A stretch of DNA of 64,000 bases from positions 186,001 to 250,000 of the forward strand of contig NZ_MDHN01000041.1 in NCBI RefSeq assembly GCF_001757105.1. The letters are read 5' to 3'. The stretch's first letter is position 1. Every line of letters starts with the position of its first letter. Source of the stretch: Alteromonas confluentis (GTDB lineage: Bacteria > Pseudomonadota > Gammaproteobacteria > Enterobacterales > Alteromonadaceae). The notes below the pieces were generated by a model. The model saw only the letters and a list, made by a program, of their open reading frames with translations. It had not been told where the DNA came from and did not search any database. Shown piece after piece: positions 59,641 through 64,000 of this stretch. The position numbers were made by a program, and so were the translations under genes.

Positions 59641-59943
59641 ATGAAAATATTTTTTTCCACTCGCAGTATTCCCGCATTGGCTACCCGCTCGCTTTCAGAG
59701 CGAGTTCGGATTATGGAGAATGCAGCCAAATGTCTCACCACGCCTGAGAAAACACTTCTCAATTTATTAAAATTGCTCGTTATTGTGCCTGTTTTCGTAT
59801 TGATAATCAGAACAGCAAATGACTGGCATTCCCTGCTTTGGGCGTTAGTGGTATTTCTGTTGTACCCACTTATTGTGAAACCCATTCAATATTCGTTGTG
59901 TGCCAAGTATGTGCCACAAGTTTTATCAAAGGAGCGACAATGA
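59641..59943 (+). CDS. Small membrane protein of unknown function
   Basis: A 100-residue protein with a polar N-terminus ([17 protein letters not shown]) and two hydrophobic segments (about 44-60 and 65-82). I recall similar short proteins (DUF6170-like) in Alteromonadales, but I am not certain of the name. Its ATG is only 10 bases after a terminator and has no clear ribosome binding site, so its own promoter or a later start (ATG 59713) is possible. Its stop overlaps the galE ATG. Confidence 0.65.
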   Translation: MKIFFSTRSIPALATRSLSERVRIMENAAKCLTTPEKTLLNLLKLLVIVPVFVLIIRTANDWHSLLWALVVFLLYPLIVKPIQYSLCAKYVPQVLSKERQ

Positions 59944-60959
59944 AAACTATTCTGGTTACTGGCGGTGCGGGATACATAGGAAGTCACACCGTATTGCAGC
60001 TATTAGAGCAGAATTATGGCGTGGTTGTGCTGGATAATCTGGCAAACTCGAGTGCAGAATCTTTAAGACGTGTGGAGTCTATCACTGGAAAGTCCGTAAC
60101 ATTCGTGCAGGGCGATATTCGAGATACCACCGTGTTGGACAGTATCTTCAGTGAACACAAGATTGATTCCGTTATCCACTTTGCCGGCCTTAAAGCTGTA
60201 GGCGAGTCGGTGCAAAAGCCACTGGAATACTACGAAAACAACATGTACGGCACGCTGACACTGTGCAAAGCGATGCGCCAACACAATGTGAAGAATATCG
60301 TATTCAGTTCATCTGCAACGGTCTACGGCGACCCTGTTGCCCTACCTTTGCACGAGAAAATGGCTACCGGTCATCCCACTAATCCTTATGGCATGTCGAA
60401 ACTCATGGTCGAGCACATGCTTACCGATCTCTATGCTTCCGACGAAGAGTGGAACATCGTTTTGCTTCGCTACTTCAATCCGGTTGGCGCCCATGAATCA
60501 GGTTTAATTGGCGAAGATCCTAACGGTATCCCGAACAACCTGATGCCTTATATTTCTCAGGTAGCTACCGGCAAATTAGAGCAGCTAAGTGTATTTGGCG
60601 ACGATTACGATACCGAAGATGGTACGGGCGTTCGTGATTACATTCACGTTGTCGATTTAGCAGCCGGTCACCTTAAAGCGCTAGACCGACTCGAGCTCAA
60701 CATGGGTCTCGACGTTTACAACCTTGGAACCGGGCAAGGTTATTCTGTGTTGGAAATGATTAAAGCGTTTGAAAAGGCGTCTGGCCAAACAGTTAACTAT
60801 AAGATTGCACCGCGTCGTGGCGGCGATGTGGCAGCCTGCTACGCAGACCCGACATTAGCCGCCCAAGAGTTAAACTGGAACGCTGGCAAAACCCTGGAAG
60901 ATATGTGTCAGGACGTATGGCACTGGCAATCTAAGAACCCGCAAGGCTATAACGCATAA
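59940..60959 (+). CDS. galE: UDP-glucose 4-epimerase
   Basis: Interconverts UDP-glucose and UDP-galactose. From ATG 59940, preceded by GGAG, it has 339 residues starting [19 protein letters not shown]. Catalytic residues are in FSSSATVYG and NPYGMSK (Tyr and Lys of YxxxK). C-terminal [20 protein letters not shown] is typical. The earlier in-frame start at 59838 would read through the preceding gene. A terminator follows. Confidence 0.96.
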   Translation: MKTILVTGGAGYIGSHTVLQLLEQNYGVVVLDNLANSSAESLRRVESITGKSVTFVQGDIRDTTVLDSIFSEHKIDSVIHFAGLKAVGESVQKPLEYYENNMYGTLTLCKAMRQHNVKNIVFSSSATVYGDPVALPLHEKMATGHPTNPYGMSKLMVEHMLTDLYASDEEWNIVLLRYFNPVGAHESGLIGEDPNGIPNNLMPYISQVATGKLEQLSVFGDDYDTEDGTGVRDYIHVVDLAAGHLKALDRLELNMGLDVYNLGTGQGYSVLEMIKAFEKASGQTVNYKIAPRRGGDVAACYADPTLAAQELNWNAGKTLEDMCQDVWHWQSKNPQGYNA

Positions 60960-60974
60960 CGTTCAATATGGGGT

Positions 60975-61040
60975 TGGAGCTAAACGGCTCCATAGCACTC
61001 GAACAATAAAAAAGGCGAAGCTTGTTCAGCTTCGCCTTTT
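60975..61040. terminator. Tandem hairpins and bidirectional terminator after galE
   Basis: TGGAGC/GGCTCCA (60975-60992) is a first small hairpin. AAAAGGCGAAGC (61010-61021), a 7-base loop and GCTTCGCCTTTT (61029-61040) form a 12-bp stem with A and T flanks. It terminates galE and the convergent mlaA. Confidence 0.9.
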
Positions 61041-61062
61041 TTATATATAAATTTATGCAGCT

Positions 61063-61893
61063 TTATTCGTTACTGCTGTCTGTCTCATCTTCCTGGACAT
61101 CACTTTCGTCAAGCATCATCTGGAATTGTTCGAACTCATCGAGCTCTTCTTGCTTAATGACCTTTTCACCACTCTTGCCATCAGTCACCCGATATTCCAG
61201 ATTCTGGAAGTAGGCATTTTTAACGAAGGAGTATGGATCTAGCGACTGCTCCAATTGCCCTTCCTGATCGATCAGCGCTGCTCGTCCTTCCAACGCTGTA
61301 ACGGCAAAGCGCACCACATTGTAAGTACCGGTGAGTACTGTCATCGGATAATAAACGTTGTCAACCACCCGTCCCGTTAAGGTGCGTGGATCATTTGGCC
61401 CCAGTACCGGCACCATCATATAAGGGCCAGTATCGACGCCCCAACGGCCGAGCACTTCACCAAAATTTTCACGCTGACGAGCAATCCCCATCTTTTCAGC
61501 CACATCAATGGTACCAAGAAGACCGACAGTCGAATTAATGATAAAGCGGGCCAAGCTATCCAAGCCTTCGTCGACTTTACCCTGGAAAAAGTTATTGAAC
61601 ATGTTACCCGGCTCTTCCAGGTTATTGGTGGCATTTAATAAACCGGTTCTAGCGAACTGCGGCATAACCGTGACGTAGCTGATTGTTACAGGCCGTAGGA
61701 TATACTGGTCAAGCACTTCCCAGTTAAAGTTCCAGGCAACGCGGTTCAGCGGCTCCAGAGGGTCTTTCGGATCACCGTCTGGGATTTGCTGCTGTTCAGC
61801 CTGTTCGTTTGCAGCTTGTTTACTGGCACAACCAGACAATAGAGAAACGCCCACCATAAAACCGGCAAGCAGGATTTTCGACATATTTGTCAC
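61063..61893 (-). CDS. mlaA: Phospholipid-transport lipoprotein MlaA (VacJ)
   Basis: Outer-membrane lipoprotein that removes mislocalised phospholipids from the outer leaflet and passes them to MlaC. It is 276 residues with a lipobox SLLSGC. DPLEPLNRVAWNFNWEVLDQ is the MlaA signature and the core has FARFIINSTVGLLG-like text (SLARFIINSTVGLLGTIDVA). A glutamate- and aspartate-rich tail ends the protein. The ATG overlaps the ccmI stop (ATGA); the other mla genes are elsewhere. Confidence 0.94.
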   Translation of the reverse strand: MTNMSKILLAGFMVGVSLLSGCASKQAANEQAEQQQIPDGDPKDPLEPLNRVAWNFNWEVLDQYILRPVTISYVTVMPQFARTGLLNATNNLEEPGNMFNNFFQGKVDEGLDSLARFIINSTVGLLGTIDVAEKMGIARQRENFGEVLGRWGVDTGPYMMVPVLGPNDPRTLTGRVVDNVYYPMTVLTGTYNVVRFAVTALEGRAALIDQEGQLEQSLDPYSFVKNAYFQNLEYRVTDGKSGEKVIKQEELDEFEQFQMMLDESDVQEDETDSSNE

Positions 61894-63140
61894 TTCAGTT
61901 CCTTGTTGATTTGTATTGCAATGGGGAGCACTTCGCCCGGTTTTACCGGTGCCGATAATACCCCCTGAAGATCTCCTGCTGCAGGCATGACATCATCATC
62001 GGAAGAAATTCGCGCTATAAGTTTCGCCTGAGTTAACGATGCCACTGTATAGGCAGGCATCATGGCATTATCAGTCGTTAACGACAAAGATACAGGGAAA
62101 TTTTGTAACGGCATTTTAACCACTGCCGCAGGCATACGATTTTCGCTTAAATTGTCCTGGGCGTAAACAATCAGATATCCCGTTTCAGGTAGCATCGACC
62201 GCATTTCATCACTCACGGTAATGGCTATATCAAAACCGGTTCGGGCTGCGCTTTCAGACGGCGCTGGCACATCCTGCAGCTGCGCCTCCAGTTCGGCGAT
62301 ACGCTGTGCGATTCCGATTCGGGTTTCATTTTGCGGTGGCAGTTTATTTTCAATCTTAGCGAAATAAAGACGGGTGTTAGGCAGGTCACCCAATCGCGCA
62401 GACACCACTGCCATCATCAGTGCCAGGTTGTCATTATCCGGATTTTCATTGTTCAGCACACCCAGAACTGACTGAGCCTTCGCCAAACGCTGAGCATTCT
62501 CAGTTACCATAAGCGCCTGAGCGTAGGTGATACGAATGGTGGTGTCTTCAGGCTTAATCGACAGTGCTTTTTCGATGGCTTGAATCGCCTGGTCGTCCTC
62601 ACCCACAGACATCCACAAACGCCCCAGATACATCCAGCCTGTGGCATCTTCGGGCTCATCACGCAAACGCTGACGAATAGCATACGCAAGGCTGGTGATA
62701 TCCTGGGCAGTAAAATCCTGCCCATTTCCAGACGCCAGTTTTTCACTCAGTTCAGGTAAAGATTCAATGGCAGTGGTGGCCTGCTCCACCTGCTGGAGAT
62801 GATTCACTGAAGAATATACTACCCCAGCGACGACAATCGCGATAACGGCTCCTAAAGCAAGTGGTATTGCGGCGTTGCGATGGCTTCCCTGCTTTTCTGC
62901 CACGGCCTCATCCACCAACGCGAGTTTTAATTCATCACTGGCTTTTTGTTTGTCAGACTCAGAAATTAATCCTTCTCGGGCTTCTCTATCGAGTTCAGCA
63001 AGACGCTGCTTAACAATCGAAATGTTTGACGCAACATCTCGTTGAGTAACTTGTCTGCGACGTAGCCAGGGGGTTGCCACCAAAACAATAACCAATGTTA
63101 TGAGGCCCGACGCTATCAGCCAGAATTCCGCCCAACTCAT
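61890..63140 (-). CDS. ccmI: Cytochrome c-type biogenesis protein CcmI
   Basis: Chaperones apocytochrome c to the heme ligation complex CcmF/CcmH. It is 416 residues with two N-terminal membrane segments (about 5-22 and 93-112) and TPR-like repeats in the periplasmic part (TGWMYLGRLWMSVGEDDQAI, ALSIKPEDTTIRITYAQAL). In E. coli this part is fused to CcmH; here they are separate genes overlapping by 4 bases. Confidence 0.93.
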   Translation of the reverse strand: MSWAEFWLIASGLITLVIVLVATPWLRRRQVTQRDVASNISIVKQRLAELDREAREGLISESDKQKASDELKLALVDEAVAEKQGSHRNAAIPLALGAVIAIVVAGVVYSSVNHLQQVEQATTAIESLPELSEKLASGNGQDFTAQDITSLAYAIRQRLRDEPEDATGWMYLGRLWMSVGEDDQAIQAIEKALSIKPEDTTIRITYAQALMVTENAQRLAKAQSVLGVLNNENPDNDNLALMMAVVSARLGDLPNTRLYFAKIENKLPPQNETRIGIAQRIAELEAQLQDVPAPSESAARTGFDIAITVSDEMRSMLPETGYLIVYAQDNLSENRMPAAVVKMPLQNFPVSLSLTTDNAMMPAYTVASLTQAKLIARISSDDDVMPAAGDLQGVLSAPVKPGEVLPIAIQINKELK

Positions 63141-63583
63141 GATTTATCCTGCTTTAACATTGCTTCAGCCTGTTTCAACTTCGCCCCCTGGTCGGGCAAA
63201 GGCGCTTTGGAAGGTCTGCGCATTACCAGAAATAACACCACAAAGATGAAAACCAGTGGCAAAGCCCAAAGCCATATAGTCGCCGCTGTGACGGGTGGCT
63301 TGTAATACACAAAATCGCCGTAGCGATCCTTCATGTAGGTAACGATTTCTTCTTCAGACTTGCCTTGCTTTAGTAGTGTATACACTTTTCGACGCATATC
63401 ATGAGCAATCATGGCATCAGAATCAGCAATATTCTGATTCTGGCACATGGGGCAGCGAAGCTCTGCCGTCAGTTTTAAAAACAATACGCGCTGTTCCGGG
63501 TCATTAAACCCGTAGTTGTCCTCTACTGCGAGAACACTCACTGAAGCGAGGGCCAATAGGACGAACATCCAAGTACGCATCAA
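63137..63583 (-). CDS. ccmH: Cytochrome c-type biogenesis protein CcmH
   Basis: Thiol-reductase that keeps apocytochrome c CxxCH cysteines reduced for heme attachment. It is 148 residues with an N-terminal signal/anchor, the LRCPMCQNQNIADS motif (two Cys) and a C-terminal membrane segment at about 105-122. It is the short form, with ccmI as the next gene. Confidence 0.95.
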   Translation of the reverse strand: MMRTWMFVLLALASVSVLAVEDNYGFNDPEQRVLFLKLTAELRCPMCQNQNIADSDAMIAHDMRRKVYTLLKQGKSEEEIVTYMKDRYGDFVYYKPPVTAATIWLWALPLVFIFVVLFLVMRRPSKAPLPDQGAKLKQAEAMLKQDKS

Positions 63584-64000
63584 CGACTCCCTGCTACGTT
63601 TGTCTGCTGCTCTGCCACGAGCTGGTCATAAAGCGGCCCAATTTTGTTCTCCCACACCCTGGGATTAATGTCGCCGATGTGATGCATACGCACTACACCA
63701 CGGCTATCGATAAGGAAATGTTCCGGCGCGCCAGTGACCCCAAGATCTAATGAAGTATCCCGATATACGTCGAAAATATTATATTGGTACGGGTTACCAT
63801 AACGGCTAAGCATACTGGTTACTTCTTCCTGCACCCGGGTCAATGTTTTAGTGCCGAAATCCGGGTCAAGATCCTGGTCAAAATACAGACCGACGAAGTT
63901 AACTTTCTGCTCTTCTTTCAATTTAGTCAGATAAGGCATCTCGACCGCGCAAGTTACGCACCAAACGCCCCATACATTGAGAATGGTCACATCACCTTTA
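63580..64000 (-). CDS. ccmG: Thiol:disulfide interchange protein CcmG/DsbE, C-terminal part (partial)
   Basis: Thioredoxin-like protein that reduces CcmH in cytochrome c maturation. The frame runs off the right edge; the visible part starts KGDVTILNVWGVWCVTC. WCVTC is the active-site CxxC (E. coli: WCPTC). GVTGAPEHFLIDSRGVVRMH carries the cis-proline region. The N-terminal anchor lies outside the window. Its stop overlaps the ccmH start by 4 bases. Confidence 0.94.
   Translation of the reverse strand, partial: KGDVTILNVWGVWCVTCAVEMPYLTKLKEEQKVNFVGLYFDQDLDPDFGTKTLTRVQEEVTSMLSRYGNPYQYNIFDVYRDTSLDLGVTGAPEHFLIDSRGVVRMHHIGDINPRVWENKIGPLYDQLVAEQQTNVAGSR

Overview
The window is a chromosomal segment of a marine gammaproteobacterium, most likely of the Alteromonadales (Alteromonas-like). 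The basis is gene order and protein similarity recalled from known families: purL/mltF/tadA, the bamA-to-accA lipid A/envelope block, truC-yqcA-yqcC next to DUF3549/DUF3301, and syd-queF-ppnN are classic gammaproteobacterial neighbourhoods. DUF3192 proteins and an NAD-type isocitrate dehydrogenase fit marine members. No rRNA, tRNA, prophage, insertion sequence or CRISPR array was seen.

Layout. 1-2840: 5' part of purL (minus), running off the left edge. 3011-8634: an MltF-like lipoprotein that has lost its catalytic glutamate, a 50-residue very basic small ORF, tadA, a PspB-like small membrane protein, a K+/H+ antiporter and a diguanylate cyclase. 8683-28266 (minus): a long housekeeping series, in transcription order rpsB, tsf, pyrH, frr, uppS, cdsA, dxr, rseP, bamA, skp, fabZ, lpxA, lpxB, rnhB, dnaE, accA, tilS. 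The lpxD gene normally found between skp and fabZ is absent; the gap holds a terminator. 28631-33082 (plus): map, glnD, dapD. 33160-36207: yqcC-truC-yqcA (minus) and a DUF3549-DUF3301 pair (plus).

36211-37108 is the most interesting non-coding stretch. The minus strand encodes what looks like a very large CsrB/RsmB-type regulatory RNA: 38 GGA motifs by hand count, many in hairpin loops, with a strong terminator, a sigma-70-like promoter and a perfect GacA/UvrY-type palindrome upstream. Divergent from it lies a DEAD-box RNA helicase gene with a structured leader.

38373-46524 carries a GNAT protein, two DUF3192 paralogues, syd, queF, a second diguanylate cyclase, ppnN and a degenerate HDOD-like protein. 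46750-49231 holds NAD-isocitrate dehydrogenase, a ComEA-like exported HhH protein and galU. 49789-57849 is a surface-polysaccharide region: wecA-like initiating transferase and two GT2 glycosyltransferases (minus), then a lipoprotein and a KpsD-KpsM-KpsT-KpsE ABC-dependent exporter (plus). 58051-60959 has a peptide/H+ symporter, a small membrane protein and galE. 61063-64000 (minus) holds mlaA and the distal end of a cytochrome c maturation operon (ccmG partial, ccmH, ccmI).

Themes: envelope biogenesis (lipid A precursors, BamA/Skp, MlaA, capsule export, UDP-sugar supply by GalU/GalE), and lifestyle regulation (Csr RNA plus two diguanylate cyclases). All functional calls rest on motifs and family knowledge read by eye; no database search was run.
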